Shown: positions 35,544-44,480, counted from the first letter of the stretch. The stretch: 47,645 bases of DNA from JTS-RE37 sp041744575 (GCA_041744575.1 JBGTKP010000029.1:1-47645), one strand, 5' to 3'. The notes: generated by a model not told the origin, from the letters alone. Numbers and translations are program-made.

Positions 35544-35903
35544 ATGACGACAATTTTAAAATTAGAGGAAGTGATGATGCTCAGCTTAGGGATCTACCTC
35601 TATTCACTTTTACCTTTTCCCTGGTGGTTGTTCCCCTTACTTTTACTGCTTCCTGATATCGGCATGGCCGGCTATCTGATAAGTCCTTCCACCGGAGCTG
35701 TATTGTACAACATTTTTCACCACAAAGGGCTGGCCATTTTAGTTTATCTTGCCGGAATTTACCTTTCCTTACCTTTATGCCAGCTGGCAGGAATCCTGCT
35801 TTTTTCTCATGCGTCGTTTGACAGGATCTTCGGTTACGGCTTAAAGTACAGGCAGGGTTTCAACTTTACCCACCTTGGGAATTTAAATGGCAGAAATGGA
35901 TAG
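35544..35903 (+). CDS. DUF4260 small membrane protein
   Basis: A 119-residue protein with about three hydrophobic helices and the DUF4260 pattern LPFPWWLFPLLLLLPDIGMAGYL, YNIFHHKGLAI and HASFDRIFGYGLKY. Function is unknown. Its 3' end overlaps the DUF4230 gene by 17 bp, so the two are translated from one mRNA. Confidence 0.85.
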   Translation: MTTILKLEEVMMLSLGIYLYSLLPFPWWLFPLLLLLPDIGMAGYLISPSTGAVLYNIFHHKGLAILVYLAGIYLSLPLCQLAGILLFSHASFDRIFGYGLKYRQGFNFTHLGNLNGRNG

Positions 35904-36519
35904 TGTCCTGGAACTTTTTATAGGCCTCATTCTCGGATCTATTCTGATGTACTGGCTTTTCACTTACTTCAGAAAGAGAAAACAAGAGGAGCTCACAGAA
36001 TACCAATCAACGGTTTTGCTGAATAAAATCAAGAGTGTCTGTAAATTGGTATCCGTTGAAGGGGACTTTGCGGAGATCTACCGGTATGAAAATATTAAGG
36101 AGCATTTTATGAGCCTGGTGAGCAGCAAGAAAAAGGCCCTGCTCATAATTCATGCCAAAGTACATGTAGGTTACGATCTGAAAAAGGTGGTCCTTACGGC
36201 AGATAAGGAACATAAGAAGATCATCCTGACCGGCTTTCCTCAGCCTGAGGTGTTATCCGTAGAACCTGAAATCCAGTTTTATGATATAAAAAGCGGGATG
36301 TTCAATTTTTTTAAATCGGAAGACCTGACGCTGCTTACCAAAGAGGCCAAGGACCATATAAGGGCTAAGATCCCGGGAAGCGGGCTCATGGAGACGGCAA
36401 AGAAGGAGGCATTGCAGGCCGTCATTCTTATTGAAAAGATCGTGGACACCATTGGATGGAAACTGGATTATTCTGCTCTTGAAATTATGAATAATGAGAG
36501 AGAGCGATTAAAACAATAA
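35887..36519 (+). CDS. DUF4230 protein
   Basis: A 210-residue protein with one N-terminal membrane anchor (LELFIGLILGSILMYWLF) and a DUF4230 domain outside (LVSVEGDFAEIYRYENI, KKALLIIHAKVHVGYDLKKV). The function of the family is unknown. It overlaps the DUF4260 gene; a start at 35896 (MDSVLE) would reduce the overlap and is about equally likely. Confidence 0.86.
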   Translation: MAEMDSVLELFIGLILGSILMYWLFTYFRKRKQEELTEYQSTVLLNKIKSVCKLVSVEGDFAEIYRYENIKEHFMSLVSSKKKALLIIHAKVHVGYDLKKVVLTADKEHKKIILTGFPQPEVLSVEPEIQFYDIKSGMFNFFKSEDLTLLTKEAKDHIRAKIPGSGLMETAKKEALQAVILIEKIVDTIGWKLDYSALEIMNNERERLKQ

Positions 36520-36558
36520 CCAGAAACGCTACCTTTGACAACCATATAATATCTCTTT

Positions 36559-36963
36559 ATGAATAAAATATATTTTATTTTATTATTTGCTTTAGTATCC
36601 ATGAGTAGTTCTTATGGACAAGATGAAAACTCTATGAAAAATTTTAATCCAACCTTTGTGCATACGGTATTTTTCTGGCTTAACAATCCGGATAGCGATA
36701 CTGACAGAAAAAAATTTGAAACCTCCCTCAGAAAGTTTCTTGACAATTCACTGTATACAAAAACCAATTTTATCGGATATCCTCCGGTTTCTAAAAGGGA
36801 AGTTGTGGACGGCTCCTTTACCTATTCCCTGGTGGTGACTTTTGATTCGGCTGAATCGCAGCAATTATATCAGGAAGAAAAGGCACATTTGCTGTTCATT
36901 GAGGAATCCTCCAAGCTTTGGAACAAGGTCATAGTATATGATTCTATGGGTGTTACACCCTAA
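36559..36963 (+). CDS. Exported Dabb-domain protein
   Basis: A 134-residue protein with a signal peptide (MNKIYFILLFALVSMSSSYGQ) and a stress-responsive dimeric alpha/beta-barrel (Dabb) domain: FVHTVFFWLNNPDSDTDRKKFE near the start and FTYSLVVTFDSAESQQLYQEEKAH in the second half. Dabb proteins form ferredoxin-like dimers; most exported bacterial members have no known role. Confidence 0.87.
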   Translation: MNKIYFILLFALVSMSSSYGQDENSMKNFNPTFVHTVFFWLNNPDSDTDRKKFETSLRKFLDNSLYTKTNFIGYPPVSKREVVDGSFTYSLVVTFDSAESQQLYQEEKAHLLFIEESSKLWNKVIVYDSMGVTP

Positions 36964-37015
36964 CTGCCATCCGTTTGGACCCGGGCGGTAACCAGGTTTT
37001 GCTTAAAGAATTACT

Positions 37016-37375
37016 ATGGATATTGAATCATTCAGGGCCTACTGTCTCTTAAAGAAAGGGGTTACGGAAGGGTTTCCATTTGATGCCGAAACCCTCGTTT
37101 TCAAGGTAATGGGAAAAATGTTCGCCCTGCTCTCCCTCGACAGTATCCCGCCCAGCACAAATTTGAAATGCGATCCCGAACAGGCCATTGAACTCCGGGA
37201 GACCTACGATGGTCTTATTTTGCCGGGATATCACATGAGCAAAACGCACTGGAATACCATCTCCATTGAACAATTGCCGGATGCCCTGGTCAGGGAACTT
37301 ACAGATCTGTCCTACCATCTCGTCGTTGCGGGGCTAACTAAAAAATTGAGGGATCGGCTTGATCAGGAAACCTAG
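37016..37375 (+). CDS. MmcQ/YjbR-family protein
   Basis: A 119-residue member of the MmcQ/YjbR family (double-wing, CyaY-like fold). Landmarks are YCLLKKGVTEGFPFDAETLVFKVMGKMFALL, NLKCDPEQAIELRE and PGYHMSKTHWNTI. It is described as DNA-binding by fold, but the biological role is not known. It precedes the MutS-like gene by 41 bp on the same strand. Confidence 0.9.
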   Translation: MDIESFRAYCLLKKGVTEGFPFDAETLVFKVMGKMFALLSLDSIPPSTNLKCDPEQAIELRETYDGLILPGYHMSKTHWNTISIEQLPDALVRELTDLSYHLVVAGLTKKLRDRLDQET

Positions 37376-37416
37376 TTCATGAATAGGTATCTTTACTCCC
37401 AAACCAGCGTTTTGCT

Positions 37417-39189
37417 ATGAGGGATCCCAGAGGATTTTACGAAGAACGTCTCAAAATACATGAATCTGCCCTGATAAAACTGGATGCGTCATTGACGTTA
37501 CTGGGCTTGCTCCGACTCCTTGTTTTTCTGGCCGTGATGGCCGCCGCCTACTTTTTATTTGGCCAAACAATTGTCTGGTTTTTAAGTGTTATTCCCGGGC
37601 TGATACTTTTTGTCTACCTCATCCTGCGCCATAGGAGAATAGCCGCCGAAAAAAAGAAGGTACTGGCCCTTCTGCAGATCAATCGTAATGAGGTGGCTGT
37701 GCTGGACCGAAAATACGGCCACTTACCTGATGGTGAAGCGTTCCGTGATCCGTCTCATTTTTACAGTGAAGATATTGACCTCTTTGGCCCAGGTTCCTTT
37801 TTTCAGTATTGTAACAGGACCAGTTTGGAGCAGGGGAGGGGAATTTTAGCCGGCAAACTTAAAGCGAACAGCATTGATGGTATCAGGGAAAAACAGGAAG
37901 GCATCCGGGAATTGGCCGGGATGCCAGAGTGGCGGCAGGAGTTTTCTGCGATTGCCTCGCTGGTTAGGGTCGAGATGTCTCACAAAGAGGTGATTCAATG
38001 GCTGAATAACCACATTCCCTTTGTGCCACCCCTGATGGCTGTTTTACCCCTGTTATTCACGGGAATTTCAATCGCCTTATGGAGCGCCTATCTGGCCGAC
38101 ATGCTCTCAGGATGGTATCCGGTGTGGTGGCTGGTATTGGGAATGGGAATTACAGGTCGGTACTTTCAAAGGATCAATGCGCTGTATGCCACCACCACGA
38201 TGGCTCACAATACCTTTGTACAATATGAGGCGCTGATAAAGGAACTGGGAAAGTCGGACTTTGAATCGGAGATTTTGCGAAAAAAGAAAGCCGGTTTGGA
38301 ACAGGAAATGAAGCCCTCTTCAGGGATACTGAAGGAATTTTCGCTATTGCTTAGCGCTTTGGACAACAGAAATAATCCTGGGTTAGGTATCTTATTAAAT
38401 GGATTGATGCTATGGGACCTGTATCTGTGCAGGCGTATTGAAAAGTGGATGGCAGGGCATCGTGAGAAGGTAGCAGGTTATTTTGAAGTCATTGCCTTTT
38501 TTGACGCTTTTAATTCCCTGGGGAATTTTGCATTCAATCATCCCGACTATAAGTACCCTGATATTTCGGGAGGTGCTGCTGTGTTGTCTGCCACAGATGC
38601 CGGGCATCCTTTGATATCTCCGGAGGTCCAGGTATTCAATTCGATTGTGATTAACGCCTCGGAGTATTTTGTCATTACCGGGGCGAATATGGCAGGGAAA
38701 AGCACTTTTCTTCGAACCGTATCCCTTATGATCGTGATGGCCAATGCCGGACTTCCAGTATGCGCTTCAGTGGTGTCTTATCGTCCTGTTAAGTTAGTAA
38801 CGAGTATGAGGACCTCCGACTCCCTTGCCCATGAGGAGTCGTATTTTTTTTCCGAACTGAAACGCCTTAAGTTCATAGTAGACGCCTTGGCCGAAGATGC
38901 TTACTTTGTCGTGCTCGATGAAATTTTAAAAGGGACTAACAGTACAGACAAAGCGATCGGATCCAGAAAATTTCTGGAGAAACTTATCACCTCTGGATCT
39001 TCCGGGCTAATCGCCACTCATGATTTGAGCTTATGCGAAGTTGCCGAAACCCACTCCCGTGTCAGGAACTTTTATTTTGACGCGGAGATCGTACAAAATG
39101 AACTGCATTTCGATTACAGATTAAAGGAAGGGGTTTGTAAAAATATGAATGCCTCCTTTTTATTGAAGAAGATGAATATTATCCCCTGA
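37417..39189 (+). CDS. Membrane-anchored MutS-family ATPase
   Basis: A 590-residue protein with a MutS core and clamp, and a C-terminal ABC-type ATPase. Walker A is TGANMAGKSTFLRT (near residue 422), and the Walker B/signature region is YFVVLDEILKGTNSTDKA followed by IATHDLSL. Unlike MutS1 there is no mismatch-binding N-terminal domain. Instead there are two membrane-helix clusters, at ~28-70 (LRLLVFLAVMAAAYFLFG) and ~200-245. It is too short for MutS2 and lacks a Smr domain. DNA mismatch repair is unlikely; a membrane-associated DNA role is possible but unknown. Confidence 0.88.
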   Translation: MRDPRGFYEERLKIHESALIKLDASLTLLGLLRLLVFLAVMAAAYFLFGQTIVWFLSVIPGLILFVYLILRHRRIAAEKKKVLALLQINRNEVAVLDRKYGHLPDGEAFRDPSHFYSEDIDLFGPGSFFQYCNRTSLEQGRGILAGKLKANSIDGIREKQEGIRELAGMPEWRQEFSAIASLVRVEMSHKEVIQWLNNHIPFVPPLMAVLPLLFTGISIALWSAYLADMLSGWYPVWWLVLGMGITGRYFQRINALYATTTMAHNTFVQYEALIKELGKSDFESEILRKKKAGLEQEMKPSSGILKEFSLLLSALDNRNNPGLGILLNGLMLWDLYLCRRIEKWMAGHREKVAGYFEVIAFFDAFNSLGNFAFNHPDYKYPDISGGAAVLSATDAGHPLISPEVQVFNSIVINASEYFVITGANMAGKSTFLRTVSLMIVMANAGLPVCASVVSYRPVKLVTSMRTSDSLAHEESYFFSELKRLKFIVDALAEDAYFVVLDEILKGTNSTDKAIGSRKFLEKLITSGSSGLIATHDLSLCEVAETHSRVRNFYFDAEIVQNELHFDYRLKEGVCKNMNASFLLKKMNIIP

Positions 39190-39241
39190 TTTGCAGGCAA
39201 CCAGGAACCATCATACTATTTGTTTCCCTGATGCGAAAGAA

Positions 39242-40342
39242 TCAGAGATTTTTTACCTGCAGATCATGGAAGGCATCAGCCTGCATCCGGAGTAATTCCT
39301 CTGCTTTGGCTTTTTTATACGCGTAAACGGCCTCCTCCTCAGCAATTTCGGCATAAATGCGTTCGTTAAGTTCAATATCGCTGGCAAGGATTTTGCGACG
39401 CTGCCGGACTTTCTGTGTTACCCAGGTATCGACGATACTTTCTTCATCCTCCAGTTTAAGATCGTACGGGCCTTTGGGAGACAACAACTTGGCGATGATG
39501 GGCGATGTTTCTATGGCAAGAAAAAGCAGGAAGATGAAAAAAGAAGGAAACCAGGGAAGTGCATCCAGGGCACTGATCCGGGCCATCAGCCCGTCAAATC
39601 CATCGATGATGGGTTGCGAATCTTTCACCTCGGTTGTATATTCTGATTCAAGCGCTGCTATCTGGTTTTCTATTTCGGTTATTTTCAGGGAATTATTCGC
39701 CTTCATATTTTCCAACTCGGCCAGCGATGCATCATGTTTTTGTCTTTTCTCCTTATAGACAGGTCCTTTTCCCAGTAACAACGTGCCCTGCCGTCCTTCA
39801 GCTTCCGAGATATAGGTATCATATAATGCATTCGTCTCCGCTTCGCGGGTGCTGATGTCTGATTTCAGGGAGTTAATTTCCTGTTGAAGCCCTTCTATAG
39901 CCGGATTGTATTGCAGTGCGATCTGTTGTTTATTGGCAAGAGTGAGTTCATTTTTTTGTTCCAGAAGGACCTGATTGATCTCTTTCTCAAAAATCTTCAT
40001 TTCAAGGGGTTTGGAGATAACAACCGCAATGATGACCGCGAGGATGATCCTTGGGGTCGCCTGAAGTATTTCATTTTGGAAGCTATTCCTCTTTTTTATT
40101 GTGGACACAATAAAACGATCCAGGTTAAAAATGAGAAGGCCCCAGATCAGGCCGAAGAAAATCGCTGTATACACATTGTCAAAAACCGTGTAGAGGGCAT
40201 ACCCGGCAGCGATAAAAGCCATTAATGCGGTGAAGAAAACGGTGGCGCCTATGCCGGCGTATTTATTTTGCTCTCCTGAAGAACATGTTTTCAACAGGTT
40301 TGCATCCGCTCCTGAGCAGAGGATAAAGAAATCTTTTAACAT
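39242..40342 (-). CDS. DUF4407 membrane coiled-coil protein
   Basis: A 366-residue membrane protein with helices at ~30-80 and ~95-115, a long coiled coil (~120-245, rich in E/K/Q), a further helix near 270-285 (FPSFFIFLLFLAIETSPIIAKL) and a charged cytoplasmic tail. The N-terminal FFILCSGADANLLKTCSSGEQNKYAGIGATV and NLDRFIVSTIKKR are DUF4407 markers. Function unknown. It is convergent with the MutS-like gene. Confidence 0.87.
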   Translation of the reverse strand: MLKDFFILCSGADANLLKTCSSGEQNKYAGIGATVFFTALMAFIAAGYALYTVFDNVYTAIFFGLIWGLLIFNLDRFIVSTIKKRNSFQNEILQATPRIILAVIIAVVISKPLEMKIFEKEINQVLLEQKNELTLANKQQIALQYNPAIEGLQQEINSLKSDISTREAETNALYDTYISEAEGRQGTLLLGKGPVYKEKRQKHDASLAELENMKANNSLKITEIENQIAALESEYTTEVKDSQPIIDGFDGLMARISALDALPWFPSFFIFLLFLAIETSPIIAKLLSPKGPYDLKLEDEESIVDTWVTQKVRQRRKILASDIELNERIYAEIAEEEAVYAYKKAKAEELLRMQADAFHDLQVKNL

Positions 40343-40516
40343 AGCGTTCTGATTTAAGTCCGCCCGGGGGCGGTAGATTGATGATTGTCCAGGATACTTA
40401 AACGTGATTTTGGGGGATTTGTTTTATCCGAAATGGGATTTCAATAATTTTTAGCGTTCATCTTCCGGAGACCTGTGTTATTGATGAAAATTAGTTTCTA
40501 ACGAACTATCAGATTC

Positions 40517-40537
40517 AAAAAACCTCCCGAAGGAGGC
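40517..40537 (-). terminator. UUCG-capped intrinsic terminator of the second blaI-blaR1 operon
   Basis: Read on the minus strand, CCTCC-TTCG-GGAGG is followed by six T. The UUCG loop and T tract make a strong rho-independent terminator ~200 nt past the M56 protease stop, just before the DUF4407 leader. Confidence 0.75.
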
Positions 40538-40559
40538 TTGTTGGTATTGGAATTTTATT

Positions 40560-40724
40560 TAACGTGAATAATGGCTAAGCCAATGAAACTGGATTTTTCT
40601 GTTCTCCAACCCTAAAAGGGAGGAAAAATCCTGTAGAAATAATCCTGATAGAGAAAGTTATTGCCCTTTAGGGTAAGGGAAAGAGATTTTTTCGAATTAA
40701 AAAGCTTAAGCTTTATTCACGTTA
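40560..40724. repeat. 165-bp nested inverted-repeat element
   Basis: The ends are perfect 12-bp inverted repeats TAACGTGAATAA / TTATTCACGTTA. Inside, ACCCTAAAAGGG (about 40609-40620) is mirrored by CCCTTTAGGGT (about 40664-40674), and each arm holds its own small palindrome (TGGCTAAGCCA; AAAGCTTAAGCTTT). The arms align imperfectly over ~60 nt. It could be a MITE-like element or a structured 3' UTR of the upstream operon. No clear target duplication is seen. Confidence 0.6.
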
Positions 40725-40736
40725 TATAGGAACATT

Positions 40737-42248
40737 TTACTTTTTTATCGGATGGTCACTTAGTTTAACCAGTGGGGTTTTGGAATCTGTATCCAGAATA
40801 TAAATAAATAGATTCTTTTTATTCTTTACGATTTCAAAGGCCCTGGTATCAGAGACAGGTTGATCATTGTAAAGGAATTTCGCACCATCCAGTGCCAGTT
40901 CCTTCATATGTTTAAGAGGATCTGGTGGTGCCGGGGGAGCGGGCGGGGCAGGGGCAGAAGTAAATTCATTGGAAACTTCATAATTGACCTCTACGGGAGC
41001 CGTTACTGAAATTTCAGTGGTCGTGGCTGATACGGTGTCCACATTGTAAACAGTTGTTACCGAAGAATTTGACTTTACCACCCCCGGACTTCGCGGAGGG
41101 GTGGGCGGGAGGAGATCATCTGACCCATTCTGAATAACGGCGGGCGCGTCAGGAGGTTCAGGAAATTCCGGAAAAGGTTCAGCGTTGCGTTTTTGTGATG
41201 TGGTCATCAAGCTGTAGATGTAATTCAATCTTTCAACTTCCTCGCCTTGAACATGGAAGTCTTTTTGGGACATTTCATTGTACTTCCTCGCCAGGAGGTT
41301 GTACTCGGCCACCATTTCAGGGGAGGCTTTATCCTGTACCGGAAGGGGTTGGACCACCAGTGCGGAATCTGAATGCCGTGCAATTACTACTTTATCACTA
41401 AAGCTGTACATGATCCCGGCAAGTAAGGGGAGGATCATTACCGACCGAAGTCGCATCGAATTTTTGGAGGTTTGTCTTTTCATGATGATGATTCTTTTTT
41501 TGATTGATGAATATTTAAGACCACTGGCCAATTGCGGCTGATGACCACAATAGGAAAAACGCAATAATGTGTGTTGATAAAGGACCGGATCCACGGCATG
41601 TTGCAATACCCCTTCATCCGCCAGAAATTCGTGGTTACTTTTAATGTATGAGTTATATAGGTATATGAGGGGGTTGAACCAGAAAACGACCTGCAGCAAT
41701 TCGACAAACAAGACATCGATGCTGTGTTTTTGCCTGGCATGGGTTACCTCATGAAGCCAGACTTCTTCCGGGATACCGTGAGATAAAAACTGTCTTATAT
41801 TTATGAAAATATAATGGAAGAAGGCATGGGGAAGGACGGGCTCCCGGACCAATACCCGGATGATATCCTGCTGCCTTGATTTTGGGTTCTGTCGGATTCT
41901 TCGAAAGATGCGGAACAGGTTGGCGGTACATTTAAAACCGGTCACCAATACGCCGGAGAAGTACAGGATGTACAAGAGAAGTGCGATGCCGGCATTTGCA
42001 CTTGTCCAGGTAGCTCTGGGGTAATCGACTTGATTTCCGGGTGCGATGATCAAATTTGTGGGGCCCGTGGACACATCCACATACTGTGTGATTTTGATCA
42101 GGGGGATGCAGAGGGCCAGGATCAAGGCCCCTAATAGATATGCCCGCTTTATAGTGTGCATCTTTTCCTTTTCCAGAACCGCACAATAGAATAAAAGGAA
42201 GATGGCGAGGCAGGCGGTAGATTTTATCAGGTATTCAAGCATGATCAT
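40737..42248 (-). CDS. BlaR1/M56-like membrane protease, proline-rich periplasmic part
   Basis: A 503-residue partner of the BlaI repressor upstream. Membrane helices at ~8-22, 38-52 and 85-102 precede the M56 domain with HEVTH at 166-170 and EFLADEGVLQ as the distal Glu region. A helix near 270 (MILPLLAGIMYSF) leads to an unusual periplasmic region rich in Pro (FPEFPEPPDAP, APAPPAPPAPPDP). There is no TonB-like domain, unlike the paralogue at 31299. The start overlaps the repressor stop by 4 bp (ATGA). Confidence 0.87.
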   Translation of the reverse strand: MIMLEYLIKSTACLAIFLLFYCAVLEKEKMHTIKRAYLLGALILALCIPLIKITQYVDVSTGPTNLIIAPGNQVDYPRATWTSANAGIALLLYILYFSGVLVTGFKCTANLFRIFRRIRQNPKSRQQDIIRVLVREPVLPHAFFHYIFINIRQFLSHGIPEEVWLHEVTHARQKHSIDVLFVELLQVVFWFNPLIYLYNSYIKSNHEFLADEGVLQHAVDPVLYQHTLLRFSYCGHQPQLASGLKYSSIKKRIIIMKRQTSKNSMRLRSVMILPLLAGIMYSFSDKVVIARHSDSALVVQPLPVQDKASPEMVAEYNLLARKYNEMSQKDFHVQGEEVERLNYIYSLMTTSQKRNAEPFPEFPEPPDAPAVIQNGSDDLLPPTPPRSPGVVKSNSSVTTVYNVDTVSATTTEISVTAPVEVNYEVSNEFTSAPAPPAPPAPPDPLKHMKELALDGAKFLYNDQPVSDTRAFEIVKNKKNLFIYILDTDSKTPLVKLSDHPIKK

Positions 42249-42610
42249 TTCCTTTTAAGTTCATGATCAATCAGTTGTTTCAGATCTTCCAGCTCGGCTT
42301 TGGTGAGGTTGGTTTCTTTTGTGAAAAAGGAGGCAAACTGGGAAGCACTGTCATTGAAAAAGCTCTTGATAAGTCCGTTGACGTGTTTGGCGAAGTAGTC
42401 TTTCTTTTTTACCAGCGGATAATATTGCCTGGATCTGCCGCTGCTGGTATACCCGACAAAACCTTTATCGGTCATGCGCTTCAGCAGGGTGGCAATGGTA
42501 GTGGCGGCAGGTTTCGGCTCATCATAGGCATCCAGGAGCGATTTCATGTAGGCTTTTTGCTGTACCCAGAGGATATTCATCAATTCTTCTTCTGTCCTGG
42601 AAAGTTGCAT
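42245..42610 (-). CDS. BlaI/MecI-family repressor (second copy)
   Basis: A 121-residue winged-helix repressor: MQLSRTEEELMNILWVQQ, PAATTIATLLKRMTDKGFVGY and a C-terminal dimer region ending in KRK. It is a diverged paralogue of the gene at 30934, with a different recognition helix and different upstream dyads. It is coupled to the M56 protease by a 4-bp overlap. The trigger is unknown; no beta-lactamase is nearby. Confidence 0.92.
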   Translation of the reverse strand: MQLSRTEEELMNILWVQQKAYMKSLLDAYDEPKPAATTIATLLKRMTDKGFVGYTSSGRSRQYYPLVKKKDYFAKHVNGLIKSFFNDSASQFASFFTKETNLTKAELEDLKQLIDHELKRK

Positions 42611-42631
42611 GGCTGTAGAATTTCTTTATTA

Positions 42632-42674
42632 TTCTACAAACATAGAATAAATATTTTAATTCTACAAATGTAGA
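42632..42674 (-). promoter_or_regulatory. Promoter and dyad operators of the second blaI
   Basis: Minus-strand TATGTTTG (42637-42644) is an exact TAnnTTTG box. It lies inside the dyad TTCTA-N6-TAGAA (42632-42647). A second dyad, TCTACA-AA-TGTAGA (42661-42674), lies 28 bp upstream, and a lone half-site TGTAGAA is at 42614-42620. The TACA/TGTA core matches the BlaI/MecI word. Confidence 0.7.
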
Positions 42675-42684
42675 GTAAAAAAAT

Positions 42685-42805
42685 GCGTTAGGGATTGCAG
42701 CGGCATCCCCTGACTGCCTTGGCGGTCAGGGATATAGCGAAAAGCCCGGCAGCCGCCGGGGGATGGCCCGGGAGTTTTCAAGGGGCTTAACAGCGGCTGC
42801 AACGC
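42685..42805 (+). ncRNA. Structured intergenic RNA element (bacteroidete type)
   Basis: A compact folded segment. Outer TTGCAGC (42694-42700) pairs with GCTGCAA (42796-42802). Inside are the hairpins CCCTGAC (42708-42714)/GTCAGGG (42725-42731) and CCCGGC-AGCC-GCCGGG (42745-42760). The linker GATATAGCGAAAAGCCCG between them is, from memory, a recurrent motif in Bacteroidota intergenic regions; comparison with the Rfam Flavo-1 family is the first test. Strand is assigned from that resemblance. Confidence 0.5.
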
Positions 42806-42812
42806 CCAAACA

Positions 42813-44201
42813 TCAGGAATGCAATTCCGCGAAGTTTTTATAAAAATGAGGTATGGTTTCGATACCTTTCAGATAATTCCATATCCCGAAATGTTCATTC
42901 GGAGAATGGATGGCATCGCTGTCCAGGCCGAAGCCCATCAGAATGGTCTTGCTCCCGAGTTCTTCCTCAAAAAGGGACACAATAGGAATACTTCCTCCGC
43001 CGCGTTGCGGAATAGGGGGTATGCCGAAAGTGGTTTCATAGGCTTTGCTGGCAGCCTGATATGCCGGGTGATCGAGGGGGGTGAGGTAACCCTGGCCCCC
43101 ATGGTGCGGCGTAACTTTCACCTTAACTCCGGGAGGTGCGATGGACATAAAATGCGAAGTGAACAACTCCAGGATCTCTTCCCAGTCCTGTTTTGGGACC
43201 AGGCGCATGGAAATTTTGGCAAAAGCTTTGGAGGGGATCACGGTTTTAGCGCCTTCTCCTGTATATCCTCCCCAAATTCCATTGACATCCAGGGTAGGTC
43301 TGACTGAATTTCGTTCGTTTGTAGAATAGCCGATTTCGCCATATACTGCCTCTATGCCCAGCGATTTTTTATAGTCATCCAGACGGAACGGCGCCTTGGC
43401 CATTTCTGCCCTTTCCTCGTCGGACAGATCTTCCACCTTATCATAAAATCCGGGGATATTGACCCGGTGTTTTGGATCGTGAAGCGAGGCGATCATCTTG
43501 ATAAGGATGTTGATCGGATTGGCGACGGCTCCCCCATAAAGCCCGGAATGCAGGTCGCGGTTGGGACCGGTGACTTCTACTTCCACATAGGTAAGGCCTC
43601 TCAATCCGGTGGTGATGGAGGGGATGTTCCTGGCGATCATGCCTGTATCTGATATAAGGATGATGTCATTCGCCAGTTTCTCCCTGTTTTCTTTTACGAA
43701 CACGGCCAGATGCTTGCTTCCTACTTCTTCCTCCCCTTCGATCATAAATTTAACATTGCAGGGCAGCCGGTCTGAGTTCACCATATACTCCAGCGCTTTC
43801 AGGTGCATGTAAAATTGCCCTTTGTCGTCACAGGCCCCGCGGGCGAAGATGGCGCCTTCCGGATGCAGGTCAGTGGTCTGAACCGTGGGTTCAAAAGGCG
43901 GGGAAAGCCAGAGGTTCAGAGGATCCGGAGGTTGTACGTCATAGTGCCCGTATACCAGGATGGTGGGTAAATCGGGATCTATGATCTTTTCTCCGTAAAC
44001 AACAGGATATCCCTTTGTTTTACAGAGTTCAACGTGGTCACAGCCAGAGGCGGACAGCGCTTTGGACACGGCTTCAGCCGCGTGCTGCATGTCTTGTGAA
44101 AAGGCGGGATCTGCGCTGACTGACGGTATTCTGAGAATTTCTATCAGCTCCTGGATAAATCGTTCTTTATTGTCTTCTATGTACTTCCTGACATCCTGCA
44201 T
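42813..44201 (-). CDS. M20-family dipeptidase
   Basis: A 462-residue zinc dipeptidase of the CNDP/PepV-like group. Metal ligands are in VYGHYDVQP, RGACDDKGQ, EGEEEVGS, LISDTGM and DAIHSPNEHF. The lid/dimerisation domain spans ~205-350. The start at 44201 (MQDVRKYIEDNKERF) is the family N terminus; the frame extends 39 bp further upstream without support. It is probably cytoplasmic and cleaves small peptides. Confidence 0.93.
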   Translation of the reverse strand: MQDVRKYIEDNKERFIQELIEILRIPSVSADPAFSQDMQHAAEAVSKALSASGCDHVELCKTKGYPVVYGEKIIDPDLPTILVYGHYDVQPPDPLNLWLSPPFEPTVQTTDLHPEGAIFARGACDDKGQFYMHLKALEYMVNSDRLPCNVKFMIEGEEEVGSKHLAVFVKENREKLANDIILISDTGMIARNIPSITTGLRGLTYVEVEVTGPNRDLHSGLYGGAVANPINILIKMIASLHDPKHRVNIPGFYDKVEDLSDEERAEMAKAPFRLDDYKKSLGIEAVYGEIGYSTNERNSVRPTLDVNGIWGGYTGEGAKTVIPSKAFAKISMRLVPKQDWEEILELFTSHFMSIAPPGVKVKVTPHHGGQGYLTPLDHPAYQAASKAYETTFGIPPIPQRGGGSIPIVSLFEEELGSKTILMGFGLDSDAIHSPNEHFGIWNYLKGIETIPHFYKNFAELHS

Positions 44202-44287
44202 TTTAAAACCTTTGGTGAAGGGTCTAAAATACAAAAACAAGCAGGCAATTTTTAATAACAGGGAATTTTTAAATTGAAAAATAGCCT

Positions 44288-44295
44288 TATATTTG
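44288..44295 (+). promoter_or_regulatory. -7 promoter box of tRNA-Leu
   Basis: TATATTTG is an exact TAnnTTTG box followed by CACTCCC, a context common before stable RNA genes in Flavobacteria. It lies ~93 nt before the mature tRNA. Confidence 0.6.
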
Positions 44296-44388
44296 CACTC
44301 CCAAATAAGATTTTTTGGGCAGCAGATCTTATATAACCTGTAGTATCAGGAGGGATCACTGAAAGCATTTATTATGAGTGCAATTGAT

Positions 44389-44470
44389 GCAGGCGTGATG
44401 GAATTGGTAGACATGCTAGACTTAGGATCTAGTGCCGCAAGGTGTGGGAGTTCGAGTCTCCCCGCCTGTA
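44389..44470 (+). tRNA. tRNA-Leu (anticodon UAG)
   Basis: An 82-nt class II tRNA. The acceptor GCAGGCG pairs with CGCCTGT (first pair G-U), and the discriminator is A44470. The anticodon stem CTAGA/TCTAG encloses loop CTTAGGA, with UAG at 44423-44425. A long variable arm (TGCCGCAAGGTGT) and the T arm GGGAG/TTCGAGT/CTCCC complete the cloverleaf. CCA is not encoded. It has its own promoter and an intrinsic terminator, and marks the border to the gene-poor accessory region. Confidence 0.95.
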
Positions 44471-44480
44471 CAACAAGGGA

